From: an uncultured Bacteroidaceae bacterium
Lineage (GTDB): Bacteria; Bacteroidota; Bacteroidia; Bacteroidales; Bacteroidaceae
Direction of reading: 5' to 3'
NCBI GenBank assembly: GCA_905233765.1
Contig: CAJOCU010000018.1
Location: 1-58,709 of the forward strand
Length of the DNA: 58,709 nucleotides
Shown piece by piece: positions 23,840 through 32,096 of this stretch. A model generated the notes under the pieces. It was not told the DNA's origin and did not search any database. It was given only the letters and a program-made list of their open reading frames with translations. Made by a program: the position numbers and the translations under genes. Within the stretch, counting starts at the first letter, position 1. Each line of letters opens with the position of its first letter.

Positions 23840-25138
23840 TCAGAGGTTTAATCTCTCAGGATAGTCATAAACATAGTTTACATCGAATACAAATACATAT
23901 TCATTTACGACTTCTTTGATTTGGATTGGCAACATAAGCCTTAATTTACCGGGTGATAATCCCGAAATGGAAGGGTACATAGAATCTGTAACCCACTCTT
24001 TCAATGTGCTACTATATCGAACATTGCAGGTCGGTGCAGCTAAATCTTCTATTTTTGCACCCTTAATAATTGTGGTAGCTGGCTGGTCTCCTTCTCGCTG
24101 TGAATATCTCGTACCTACATGCATTATCTTTGAGGTTGTTCCATCGAACCCAACGAATACTGCCTCATTCCAGATGACTTTAATTGAGTTGTCAGATACA
24201 TTTTTAAGGATAAAATCAAACTGTTCACTTCCGCCAAAGATAAGAATATCAATTACATTGTCCACATAGCTATATTTTGAAATTTTCTTATCCTCTACAA
24301 CAGTCGTTTTTCCGTATCTGATAGCTGGATTTGATGGTTTCTCAACTTGGGTCAAGACTGAAACATAATGTCCTTTCAAATCATGTCTAAAAGCGTCTCT
24401 TTCAGGTTTCCCAATATTACAGGAATATATTTCATTTGGAATATCCATGTTTTGCACATTATACTCTGCGTTTTTTGCATTATCTGACCTAGTCCTGTTT
24501 GACGTCTTAAATCCAACAACCTTGTATTTATGTTTTACCATTGGATGAGAAAGAATCTTACCGAGATTAGAACAAAAACTTATTGCCTCTTCCTCTGTAC
24601 ATACCAATGTTGTCCCATCTAAATCGCTTTGGATTTCTATTCGTGACTGCGGATAATTAAAGTCAACATCTACCATTTTCAAATCAACAATTTTTGCAAC
24701 AGGTTGGCCAGCTGAATTATTAATCTCCTTTCCTATCAGATTCTGTCTGTCGGCTTCAAATTTATCAACGAGAAAGAAACTCTTGCACGATGCCATGCTT
24801 GATTTAAATAAAGTATCATGAGGTTTGCCGTCTGCATTAACTTTAGCCTTAATCTTTTCACCGGACTCGCTGACAAGATCAATGACAATTTGTGAGCCAA
24901 CTTTAATTTTTTTGATGGTATAAATGGCTCCGATAGTGCCATCCAGCCTATGTGAAAATATATAGAAATCTTCACTATCTAATCCATAGGGACGAGACAT
25001 AACTTTTACACGCTGACCTACATATTGCTGTAATTCAGTTTCCGAATCAGTGTGTTGCATAGAATATTTCCCATAGTCTTGTGCAAATGACATAGCTGTA
25101 AAAGTAATAGCTAATGCCAATAAAATACCTTTTTTCAT
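23840..25138 (-). CDS. Exported protein of unknown function
   Basis: 432 residues. The signal peptide is MKKGILLALAITFTAMSFAQ. The first third has VGQRVKVMSRPYGLDSEDF and strands suggestive of an SH3-like or KOW-like domain; the second half is beta-rich (FDFILKNVSDNSIKVIWNE, TCNVRYSSTLKEWV). No known family recognised. The lower GC content than in flanking housekeeping genes suggests acquired DNA. A small gene follows on the same strand beyond 25160, upstream in transcription. Confidence 0.65.
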   Translation of the reverse strand: MKKGILLALAITFTAMSFAQDYGKYSMQHTDSETELQQYVGQRVKVMSRPYGLDSEDFYIFSHRLDGTIGAIYTIKKIKVGSQIVIDLVSESGEKIKAKVNADGKPHDTLFKSSMASCKSFFLVDKFEADRQNLIGKEINNSAGQPVAKIVDLKMVDVDFNYPQSRIEIQSDLDGTTLVCTEEEAISFCSNLGKILSHPMVKHKYKVVGFKTSNRTRSDNAKNAEYNVQNMDIPNEIYSCNIGKPERDAFRHDLKGHYVSVLTQVEKPSNPAIRYGKTTVVEDKKISKYSYVDNVIDILIFGGSEQFDFILKNVSDNSIKVIWNEAVFVGFDGTTSKIMHVGTRYSQREGDQPATTIIKGAKIEDLAAPTCNVRYSSTLKEWVTDSMYPSISGLSPGKLRLMLPIQIKEVVNEYVFVFDVNYVYDYPERLNL

Positions 25139-25166
25139 AATCTTATGTTTTAGTTAGTTATTGCTT

Positions 25167-25352
25167 TTATTCTTCAAACAACTTATAGTCCTCTGGGTAG
25201 AGCAAATCCCATTCCTCCAGCGCTTCGATGGGTGTGAGGCGCTGACGGCGTGCCAACTTGTATTCGTCGGTCAAGCCGAAGCGGTCTGCAAGACGCAAGG
25301 CGATGCGGTCTTGATGATAGAACCGATTCCTTCTATGAATGGGACACTTCAT
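25167..25352 (-). CDS. Small protein of unknown function
   Basis: 61 residues: a basic, aromatic N-terminal part (MKCPIHRRNRFYHQDRIAL) and an acidic C-terminal half (ALEEWDLLYPEDYKLFEE). It is 28 bases upstream of the exported protein gene on the same strand and could be co-transcribed. No family recognised. Confidence 0.5.
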   Translation of the reverse strand: MKCPIHRRNRFYHQDRIALRLADRFGLTDEYKLARRQRLTPIEALEEWDLLYPEDYKLFEE

Positions 25353-25424
25353 AATGTTAAGTCAGTTTATAATTGTCTTTAATATTTCAGCATCGCGTTT
25401 CCGCCTCATCGTTTAAGAAAAAGC

Positions 25425-25456
25425 GGTGCCGCTGAACTTCACAGCCTTGCGGCACC
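25425..25456. terminator. Hairpin between small genes
   Basis: An 8-base-pair stem, GGTGCCGC (25425-25432) with GCGGCACC (25449-25456), and a 16-base loop. No T run follows in either direction. Confidence 0.4.
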
Positions 25457-25543
25457 TAAACCAAATATAAAATGCAAAAAATATATGACGCCCGGGTCTC
25501 ACGACCACTCAATCGGCACATATGAAACATTTACTATTTGCTA

Positions 25544-25747
25544 TCAATAGTTATAATGTCTTTCGCCTGCCCACTCCGTATTGATGTCGATGGTGGAAGT
25601 GGACTGGGTGGAGTCAGCTGGGGACAGTGTGGTGCGCGTGACGGGAACGTCGGGAACGGGCACCTCTTGCGTACACGCACAGCACAGCCCCGCCGTCAAT
25701 ACAATTGACAGCGAAAGTAGTGCTATGCGCCAGCCTCTCCCCTCCAT
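25544..25747 (-). CDS. Small lipoprotein whose start codon lies in a REP-like element
   Basis: 67 residues from the ATG at 25747: MEGRGWRIALLSLSIVLTAGLCCAC. The hydrophobic stretch and a LCCAC lipobox indicate a lipoprotein. The tail (VPVPDVPVTRTTLSPADS) is proline- and threonine-rich, unlike a folded domain. The start codon and first residues fall inside the REP-like palindrome at 25735-25770, so this start may be new. The frame is open upstream to 25891, but that stretch looks unlike a protein. Possibly a decayed gene. Confidence 0.45.
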   Translation of the reverse strand: MEGRGWRIALLSLSIVLTAGLCCACTQEVPVPDVPVTRTTLSPADSTQSTSTIDINTEWAGERHYNY

Positions 25748-25770
25748 CGCAGGAGGGGTTGGGGATGGGT
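25735..25770. repeat. REP-like palindrome with G-rich tail (c)
   Basis: Stem CCCCTCC (25739-25745) with GGAGGGG (25752-25758), then TTGGGGATGGGT. It shares stem and tail with copies at 27289, 38619, 46245, 52055 and 52177. On the minus strand it supplies the ATG of a small lipoprotein gene. Confidence 0.75.
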
Positions 25771-26033
25771 CTAATAAATTGTTATTGAATTTATTGCGAC
25801 GGCCAATGCGCCACCGCCAGTCACGAATAGAGGAGGTCGTTAAATTACCCCCCCCATTTGCTAAAATGCTCATATTCATACAATTACGCAAACAGAGGTG
25901 TATAGGGTCATGACAGCTGCCCCTGCATCTGTCGCTGCAAAAATAGCGAAAAGATTTAAAAGAGAAGAAGAGAAAAGAGAAAAATTAACAAATTAATACT
26001 AACCCGAGTCGAAGTGATGCCTTTTCCGCTTCT
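25748..26033. other. Intergenic region with a weak promoter element
   Basis: A minus-strand TATTTTTG-like -7 element (25938-25945) lies about 190 bases upstream of the small lipoprotein start. The rest contains stop codons in the relevant frames or unremarkable sequence. I see no gene here that I would defend. Confidence 0.5.
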
Positions 26034-26198
26034 TCAGCGCCGCAAATCCAGCGTGCCGCCGCGCCACTCCACGAAGGGTTCTTCGGCTGTGAGAGGGTGG
26101 AAGTCGAGGAAACGGCCGACGGCATCGAAGCGCACGACGACCATCTCATGGACGGTGCCGTCGGGGAGAATCAGGCGATGGTAGGCACGGGAAGTCAT
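26034..26198 (-). CDS. Conserved small protein (54 residues)
   Basis: 54 residues: MTSRAYHRLILPDGTVHEMV, then VRFDAVGRFLDFHPLTAEEP and FVEWRGGTLDLRR. The pattern of strands and the ending VEWRGGTLDL recall a small Bacteroidales protein encoded next to the DUF4296/lspA/ileS group. It lies 40 bases downstream of the DUF4296 gene on the same strand, so it is probably the last gene of that operon. Its size is below common cut-offs, so it would easily be missed. Confidence 0.65.
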   Translation of the reverse strand: MTSRAYHRLILPDGTVHEMVVVRFDAVGRFLDFHPLTAEEPFVEWRGGTLDLRR

Positions 26199-26238
26199 TA
26201 GCGGGGGCGCTGGGAGGGATTAGGGGCGCTGAAGGCGA

Positions 26239-27357
26239 TTAGCGGGAGCGCTGCTGCGGACGGCGCGCTTTCTGCTGCTTCTTACGCTGGCGCAGCTGCT
26301 GCGGGTCGTAGGGCTTCTCCTTGACAATCTTTATCTTGCGGTCAACATCCTCGCCCTGCTGATTGCGGAACTCCATGGGCGAGCGGCGATACTGAAGGGT
26401 GTCAGAGGTGATGGCGCCAGACGAGCGGCCAGAGGTGGAAACACCAGTGAGGGTGTCCGTCTGGAGGGTGTCCACGGCGAGGGTGTCTGTCTTCGTCAGT
26501 CGGTCGCGCCACTCCTGGGGGCGATGGAAGCGGATCAGCGACAAACGGTTCACGACGTAGATGCAGGGGCGGTGGCCGTCGTCATCCACGGGCAGGTAGA
26601 AATGGCCGCTGACGGAAGCGGGCACCCACCCCTCGGGGTTGTCGATGCGCATCTCTGAGACGGTGCGGCTGGTGCATTGCAGGGTGCTGGAGCGGATGGA
26701 ATCGTTGGCGTATTGAACGATGAAGGTGACGAACAGGTTCTGGTAGCCTTCGCGCATGAAACAATTGGGGTTGAAGCGCCAGAGGAGGTCATCGCCGACC
26801 AGCCATGTGGAATCACAGCTGATGCTCCACGACTGCAGGTTCTCGCCCACGCGGTTGCGCAGCGAAAAGACCTTGCGACCAGACCACACGTTGGCCGTGT
26901 CGCCGTCTGCCGAGAGGCCTGCATACTGGTCGGTACTGCCCAGGGTGAGATCCAACGCTTCCACCTCGCGGTCAAGCCGCTGGCTGACGTGGTTGTAGAT
27001 GGTGCTCAGGCGCGTCATATCGCTGCAATAATACACCATCGACGAGTCGAACTCAGCCTGCGTAATGCCGTGTTTGCGCAACACCGACTCCTGCAGTTCA
27101 TAGCGACGGGCGTCCAATGACTGGTGCGCGTCGAAGCGTGTCACCTCGGCCAGGGCCTGCGCCATGTGGTAGTCATAGAGCACCCGCTCCATCTTCGACT
27201 CCGACAGGATGCCGGGAGGCAGTTCGGGCTGGCAGGAGGTGAGGAGGAGTAATAATGAAAAATGAAGAATGAAGAATGAAAAATGAGGGCTCACCCCCCT
27301 GCCCCTCCCTGCGAGGGAGGGGAGTAAGATATACTTGAGAGGTCGTCTATTTTTCAA
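26239..27357 (-). CDS. DUF4296 lipoprotein (TTG start)
   Basis: 372 residues. DUF4296 spans about residues 48-140: PPGILSESKMERVLYDYHMA, ARRYELQESVLRKHGIT and a VYYCSDM turn. A lipobox LLLLLTSC at about 36-43 makes it a lipoprotein. It starts with TTG at 27357, whose TG overlaps the lspA stop as TTGA, so translation may be coupled. The first 36 residues are odd: LLPSLAGRGRG comes from a REP-like palindrome and HFSFFILHFSLL from a 7-bp tandem repeat. No better start exists. Function is unknown; its place in the ileS-lspA operon is conserved in Bacteroidetes. Confidence 0.75.
   Translation of the reverse strand: MKNRRPLKYILLPSLAGRGRGVSPHFSFFILHFSLLLLLTSCQPELPPGILSESKMERVLYDYHMAQALAEVTRFDAHQSLDARRYELQESVLRKHGITQAEFDSSMVYYCSDMTRLSTIYNHVSQRLDREVEALDLTLGSTDQYAGLSADGDTANVWSGRKVFSLRNRVGENLQSWSISCDSTWLVGDDLLWRFNPNCFMREGYQNLFVTFIVQYANDSIRSSTLQCTSRTVSEMRIDNPEGWVPASVSGHFYLPVDDDGHRPCIYVVNRLSLIRFHRPQEWRDRLTKTDTLAVDTLQTDTLTGVSTSGRSSGAITSDTLQYRRSPMEFRNQQGEDVDRKIKIVKEKPYDPQQLRQRKKQQKARRPQQRSR
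27252..27287 (+). repeat. 7-bp tandem repeat (ATGAAAA-like) inside a coding region
   Basis: Units ATGAAAA, ATGAAGA, ATGAAGA, ATGAAAA, then ATGAG. Read on the minus strand it encodes HFSFFILHFSLL, the hydrophobic core of the DUF4296 lipoprotein signal. Confidence 0.8.
27289..27324. repeat. REP-like palindrome with G-rich tail (d)
   Basis: Stem CCCCTCCCT (27302-27310) with AGGGAGGGG (27314-27322), preceded by CACCCCCCTG. It lies in frame in the 5' end of the DUF4296 gene and encodes LPSLAGRGRG. Confidence 0.8.
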
Positions 27358-27992
27358 CTGTCAACTTTCAACTCTGCCGACAGCGTCTGGCGATAGAACA
27401 GGAGGAGGGCGATGACGCCACAGGAGATGCAGGCGTCGGCGACATTAAATATATAGGAGAAGAAGAGATAGCGCTGACCACCGATGAAGGGCAGCCACGA
27501 CGGCCACGTCCACTCCACGATGGGGAACGAGAACATATCTACCACCCGACCGTAGAACCACGTGCTGTAGCCGCTGCCGAAGGGCACAAACTGCGCCACC
27601 TGCGGCCACGCGGGATCGTTGAAGATAAGCCCGTAGAAGAGGCAGTCGATGATGTTGCCGGCCGCGCCTGTCATGATGAACGCCATGCAGACGAGGTAGC
27701 CCCACCCCACCCCTTTGCGGATGAGCCGCGTGATGTAGTAGGCCAGGAATGCCGTGGCCACGATGCGGAAACCCGTGAGGAAGAGTTTGTCGAAGAACTC
27801 CATACCAAAGGCCATGCCGTTGTTCTCGATGAAGGTGATGTAGAACCAGTCGGTGATGCGACGGCTCTCATGCAGTGCCATGTGCGTCTTCACCCAGATC
27901 TTCACGGCCTGGTCGATGACCATGAAACCCAAGAAGATGGCAGCCACCGCGGCGGCCTGCCATCGTTTTACGTGTGATGTCAACGTTGTCAA
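27354..27992 (-). CDS. lspA: Signal peptidase II (lipoprotein signal peptidase)
   Basis: Cleaves lipoprotein signal peptides after lipidation in the inner membrane. It has 212 residues, longer than the 165 of E. coli but usual for Bacteroidetes. Four transmembrane helices are visible. The catalytic aspartates are in GAAGNIIDCLFYG and in NVADACISCGV. There is no ATG before the first helix; TTG at 27992 is the best start, with TTG at 27983 as an alternative. It lies 13 bases downstream of the DksA-like gene and overlaps the DUF4296 gene. Confidence 0.93.
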   Translation of the reverse strand: MTTLTSHVKRWQAAAVAAIFLGFMVIDQAVKIWVKTHMALHESRRITDWFYITFIENNGMAFGMEFFDKLFLTGFRIVATAFLAYYITRLIRKGVGWGYLVCMAFIMTGAAGNIIDCLFYGLIFNDPAWPQVAQFVPFGSGYSTWFYGRVVDMFSFPIVEWTWPSWLPFIGGQRYLFFSYIFNVADACISCGVIALLLFYRQTLSAELKVDS

Positions 27993-28005
27993 GTTCAGGT
28001 ACAGA

Positions 28006-28392
28006 TCAGTGGGGGCGTTTCTTGTCGTTCTTCACCTCGATGCTGAGTGTGGCATGGGGCACGGCACGCAGGCGCTCCTTGGGGATGAGCTTGCCCGTCT
28101 CGCGGCAGATGCCGTAGGTTTTGTTGTCGATGCGCACGAGGGCAGCCTTCAATCCCTGGATGAATTTCTGCTGGCGCATGGCCATCGCCATCAGCTGCTC
28201 CTTGGTCTGCGTCTCGCTGCCCTCCTCCAGCGCGTGGTACGTGGGTGCGGTGTCGTCGGTCTCGTTGCTGTCGCGGTTCATGATGCGGTCCATGGTCTTC
28301 TCATAGTCGCTTTGTGCCACAGCCAGTTTCTCGTTAATCAAGACGCGGAACTCCTCGAGCTCTTCGTCTGTGTAGCGTGTTTTTTCAGCCAT
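28006..28392 (-). CDS. DksA/TraR-type zinc-finger-like protein
   Basis: 128 residues from the ATG at 28392. A coiled coil (EELEEFRVLINEKLAVAQSD, RDSNETDDTAP) and a C-terminal region NKTYGICRETGKLIPKERLRAVPHA match the DksA/TraR fold. Only one cysteine of the zinc finger is present, as seems usual in Bacteroidales members, so zinc binding is doubtful. E. coli DksA binds RNA polymerase with ppGpp; whether this protein does is unproven. It lies 25 bases after ileS. Confidence 0.85.
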   Translation of the reverse strand: MAEKTRYTDEELEEFRVLINEKLAVAQSDYEKTMDRIMNRDSNETDDTAPTYHALEEGSETQTKEQLMAMAMRQQKFIQGLKAALVRIDNKTYGICRETGKLIPKERLRAVPHATLSIEVKNDKKRPH

Positions 28393-28417
28393 AGTAGTGC
28401 TATGTTGTAGTTTATGT

Positions 28418-31400
28418 TTAGATTTTCTCGATATGTGCGTTGAGTTGGAAGTCCTCGAAGTCGAGCACGGCAGCGTCGGCGACAGCGTCGGCGAGGGTGA
28501 TACCGTCTGCCAGCACCTGTGCGGTGATATAGCTGCCGAAGGCCTCCACGGCACGGTCCGTCTGCGCGTTGTGTTCGAGGGTGATGTGGATGCGGTCGGT
28601 GATCTCGAAGCCGCTCTCCTTGCGCAGGTTCTGGATGCGCTTCACCAGCTCGCGGGCATAGCCTTCGTTGCGGAGCTCGTCGGTGACGGTGATGTCGAGG
28701 GCCACAGTCAGGACGCCGTCGTTGGCCACGGTCCAGCCGGGGATGTCCTCGCTGAAGATCTCCACGTCCTCAAGCTCCACGGTGATAGCATCGCCGCTGG
28801 GCAGTGTCAGCGGCAGCTGACCCGTCTCGAGCACGGCAATCTGCTCCTGCGTGAGGGCTGTGACGGCAGCGTTGACGTCCTTCATCAGTTTGCCGAACTT
28901 CTTACCCATCGTGCGGAAGTTACACTTCACCTTCTTCGTCAGCAGGCCTGCGCCCTCCACGAACTCCAGCTCCTTGACGTTGACTTCGTCGAGGATAAGC
29001 TGCTTCACGGCTTCGATGCGCTGTTGCTGCTCGCGGTCGATGGCAGGGATGGCGATGCGTGCCAGCGGCTGACGCACGATGATCTGCTCCTTCTTGCGCA
29101 GCGACAGCACCATCGAGGTGATTTCCTGGGCAAGAGCCATGCGCGACTCCTGCTCCTTGTCGATGAGGGCGTCGTTGGCTTCGGGGAAGGGGGCGAGGTG
29201 GACTGAACCCGCGGGAGAACCCTCGGGAACCGTAACTGAGTACAGGTCGCGATAGAGTTGGTCGGCGTAGAAGGGAGCGATGGGGGCCATCAGGCGGGCG
29301 ACGGTCTCCAGGCAGGTGTAGAGCGTCTGGTAAGCGCTGAGCTTGTCGATGCTCATCTCGCCGCCCCAGAAACGTTTGCGCGAGAGGCGCACGAACCAGT
29401 TGCTGACATTGTCGATGACGAAGGACTGGATGAGGCGGCCGGCGCGCGTGGGCTCGTAGCTCTCGTAGCTCTGCTCCACCTCGCGGACGAGGGAGTTCAG
29501 CGACGAGAGAATCCAGCGGTCCATTTCCGAGCGCTGACTCATGGGAACCTCGGGCTCCTCGAAGTGCCAGCCATCCACGTTGGCGTACATCGCCAGGAAG
29601 CTGTACGTCTGGTAGAGCTTGCCGAAGAACGAGCGCGCCACCTCTTGAACCCCTGCTTCATCGTATTTAAGGTTATCCCATGGTTGTGAGTTGGTTATCA
29701 TATACCAACGCACAGCATCGGAACCGAACTTCTCGATGTTGTCGAAGGGGTTGATGGCGTTGCCGAGGCGCTTCGACATCTTCAGTCCGTTCTTGTCCAG
29801 CACGAGGCCGTTAGAGATGACAGCCTTGTACGAGACGCTGTCGAAGACCATGGTGGCGATGGCGTGCAGCGTGAAGAACCAACCGCGCGTCTGGTCAACG
29901 CCCTCGGCGATGAAGTCGGCGGGATAGACGATGCGCTTGTCCAGCGCCTCCTTGTTCTCGAAGGGGTAGTGAATCTGAGCGTAGGGCATGGCGCCGCTGT
30001 CGAACCACACGTCGATGAGGTCCAGCTCGCGCTGCAGTGGCTTGCCGCTCTCGCCCACGAGGACGATGTCATCCACGTAGGGGCGGTGGAGGTCGATGCG
30101 GTCGTAGTTCTCCTGCGACATATCGCCGGGCACGAAGCCTTTGTCCTTGAGCGGGTTGTAGGCCATCACGCCCGCGCGCACGCTCTTTTCTATTTCGTTG
30201 TAGAGCTCCTCGACGCTGCCGATGCAGATTTCCTCGCGCGTCTCGCGGTTGCGCCAGATAGGCAGCGGCGTGCCCCAGTAGCGGCTGCGGCTGAGGTTCC
30301 AGTCGTTGAGGTTCTCCAGCCATTTGCCGAAGCGTCCCGTGCCCGTCGATTCAGGCTTCCACAGAATGGTCTTGTTCAGTTCCATCATGCGCTCCTTGGC
30401 GGCTGTCGAGCGGATGAACCAGCTGTCGAGCGGATAGTAGAGCACGGGCTTGTCGGTGCGCCAGCAGTGCGGGTAGTTGTGTACGTGCTTCTCAATCTTG
30501 AAAGCCGTACCCTCCTGCTTCATCTCCATGCACAGGACGATGTTCAGGTCCTCGGTCTTGGCCAGCGCTTTCTCGTCCAAGTCCGCATACTGCGGGTCGT
30601 AGGCGTTCTTCACGAAGTCGCCGGCGTGGTGCCAGTAGCTGTCGTTGACGCAGGTCTCTACGAAAGCCTCGTCCATGTCGTCCTTCACGAAGTACTTACC
30701 CGTAAAATCCACCATGGGGCGCGTGTCGCCAGCCTTGTCGATGACGAACAGCGAGGGGATGCCGGCATCCTTGGCCACCTTGGCATCGTCGGCACCGAAG
30801 GTAGGTGCGATGTGTACGATACCCGTACCGTCCTCCGTGGTCACATAGTCACCGGGGATGACGCGGAATGCCTCGGCGCTCTTATCCACGGCCTTGCCGT
30901 CCTCCAGTGCGCAGGGCTTCACCCAAGGGAAGAGCTGCTCGTAGTGCAGACCCACGAGGTCCGTGCCCATAAACTCGCCCACCACTTCGGGAGCGAGGGC
31001 GCCCTCCTCCTTCGGCTGGGGGAAATAGACATCCTTGCGGCTCTCGGCCACAATGTAGATTGCCTCCTCCTTCGTATAAGGATTCTGCCCCTTCACCGCC
31101 ACATACTTGATCTTCGGACCTACGCACAGCGCCGTGTTCGAAGGCAGCGTCCAGGGCGTCGTCGTCCAAGCGAGGATATATAACGGTTCCGTATAGTTGG
31201 CGGCGATGCCGCCAACTATACGGAACTGCGCCGTCACCGTCGTGTCCTTCACATCGCGATAGCAGCCGGGCTGGTTCAGCTCGTGGCTGGAGAGGCCCGT
31301 ACCGGCGGCGGGGCTATAAGGCTGGATGGTGTAACCCTTGTAGAGCAGGTCCTTCTCGTAGAGCTGCTTCAGCAGCCACCACAGCGACTCGATATACTTG

Positions 31401-31864
31401 TTGTCGTAGGTGATATACGGGTGTTCCATATCCACCCAGTAACCCATTCGGCGGCTGAGGTCCTCCCATTCGCTGGTGAACATCATCACGTTCTCGCGGC
31501 ACTTGCGGTTGTAGTCGTCGATGGAGATCGTCTTACCGATGTCCTCCTTCGTGATGCCGAGTTCCTTCTCCACGCCCAGCTCCACGGGCAGTCCGTGCGT
31601 GTCCCAACCCGCCTTGCGGTGGACCTGGAAGCCCTTCATCGTCTTGAAGCGGCAGAAGGTGTCCTTGATCGAGCGTGCCAGCACATGGTGGATGCCCGGA
31701 TGACCGTTCGCCGAGGGAGGGCCCTCGAAGAAGACGAACGAGGGGCAGCCCTCACGCTCGTCGATGCTGCGGTGGAACAGGTCCTCACGGTCCCATTGCT
31801 CCAATATCTGATGGTTCACCTCCGTGAGGTTGAACTTCGTGTATTCAGGAAATTTCTTTGCCAT
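28418..31864 (-). CDS. ileS: Isoleucyl-tRNA synthetase
   Basis: Charges tRNA-Ile with isoleucine. It has 1148 residues from the ATG at 31864 (MAKKFPEYTKFNL); earlier in-frame ATG codons lie upstream of the promoter. The HIGH-type motif GHPGIHH is at about 54-60, and the KMSKR loop (LKMSKRLGNA) is at about 695. Long size and KMSKR rather than KMSKS fit the type 2, eukaryote-like class, some members of which resist mupirocin. The editing domain lies between. A perfect 19-base-pair inverted repeat sits in frame at about residue 219. Confidence 0.96.
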   Translation of the reverse strand: MAKKFPEYTKFNLTEVNHQILEQWDREDLFHRSIDEREGCPSFVFFEGPPSANGHPGIHHVLARSIKDTFCRFKTMKGFQVHRKAGWDTHGLPVELGVEKELGITKEDIGKTISIDDYNRKCRENVMMFTSEWEDLSRRMGYWVDMEHPYITYDNKYIESLWWLLKQLYEKDLLYKGYTIQPYSPAAGTGLSSHELNQPGCYRDVKDTTVTAQFRIVGGIAANYTEPLYILAWTTTPWTLPSNTALCVGPKIKYVAVKGQNPYTKEEAIYIVAESRKDVYFPQPKEEGALAPEVVGEFMGTDLVGLHYEQLFPWVKPCALEDGKAVDKSAEAFRVIPGDYVTTEDGTGIVHIAPTFGADDAKVAKDAGIPSLFVIDKAGDTRPMVDFTGKYFVKDDMDEAFVETCVNDSYWHHAGDFVKNAYDPQYADLDEKALAKTEDLNIVLCMEMKQEGTAFKIEKHVHNYPHCWRTDKPVLYYPLDSWFIRSTAAKERMMELNKTILWKPESTGTGRFGKWLENLNDWNLSRSRYWGTPLPIWRNRETREEICIGSVEELYNEIEKSVRAGVMAYNPLKDKGFVPGDMSQENYDRIDLHRPYVDDIVLVGESGKPLQRELDLIDVWFDSGAMPYAQIHYPFENKEALDKRIVYPADFIAEGVDQTRGWFFTLHAIATMVFDSVSYKAVISNGLVLDKNGLKMSKRLGNAINPFDNIEKFGSDAVRWYMITNSQPWDNLKYDEAGVQEVARSFFGKLYQTYSFLAMYANVDGWHFEEPEVPMSQRSEMDRWILSSLNSLVREVEQSYESYEPTRAGRLIQSFVIDNVSNWFVRLSRKRFWGGEMSIDKLSAYQTLYTCLETVARLMAPIAPFYADQLYRDLYSVTVPEGSPAGSVHLAPFPEANDALIDKEQESRMALAQEITSMVLSLRKKEQIIVRQPLARIAIPAIDREQQQRIEAVKQLILDEVNVKELEFVEGAGLLTKKVKCNFRTMGKKFGKLMKDVNAAVTALTQEQIAVLETGQLPLTLPSGDAITVELEDVEIFSEDIPGWTVANDGVLTVALDITVTDELRNEGYARELVKRIQNLRKESGFEITDRIHITLEHNAQTDRAVEAFGSYITAQVLADGITLADAVADAAVLDFEDFQLNAHIEKI
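31186..31226. repeat. Perfect 19-bp inverted repeat inside ileS
   Basis: 31186-31204 and 31208-31226 are exact reverse complements, with a three-base GAT centre. On the coding strand it reads FRIVGGIAANYTEP, just before LYILAWTTTPW. A 41-base perfect hairpin in a conserved essential gene is unlikely by chance, so a palindromic insertion in a variable loop is plausible. Confidence 0.85.
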
Positions 31865-31927
31865 ATTTCTTGTCTTCGATCGCGTCGGATCTTGCGCGCG
31901 TGTGAATATAATATTGTAAAAGCGGCG

Positions 31928-31958
31928 CAAAAATACTAAAATCCCCCCGAACAGCAAA
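31928..31958 (-). promoter_or_regulatory. Promoter of ileS
   Basis: On the minus strand TTTG (31958-31955), a 19-base spacer and TATTTTTG (31935-31928): a textbook Bacteroidetes promoter, 64 bases upstream of the ATG at 31864. It also decides that start, because upstream ATG codons lie outside the transcript. Confidence 0.7.
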
Positions 31959-32036
31959 ATTATTTATGACTTTTCAACGCTTGCGCCCTCTTCTTTCTTC
32001 ATTCAATGCAGATGTGAATGAATTTGTCCCAAAATG

Positions 32037-32068
32037 TTTGGATGTTTGCGGAAATAAAACTACTTTTG
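32037..32068 (+). promoter_or_regulatory. Promoter of the FGGY kinase gene
   Basis: TTTG at 32037-32040, 20 bases, TACTTTTG at 32061-32068, 29 bases before the ATG. Confidence 0.65.
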
Positions 32069-32096
32069 CCGTGCAAACCCCTAAAACTAAATCATA

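Noticed and set aside
13437..25900. An integrase or transposase driving the island
   Set aside because: No tyrosine or serine recombinase or transposase motif is seen in the intact frames; the HNH protein is not evidence of one.
31865..32096. T-box or other riboswitch before ileS
   Set aside because: The leader between the promoter and ATG is about 60 bases, too short, and no T-box motif is seen.
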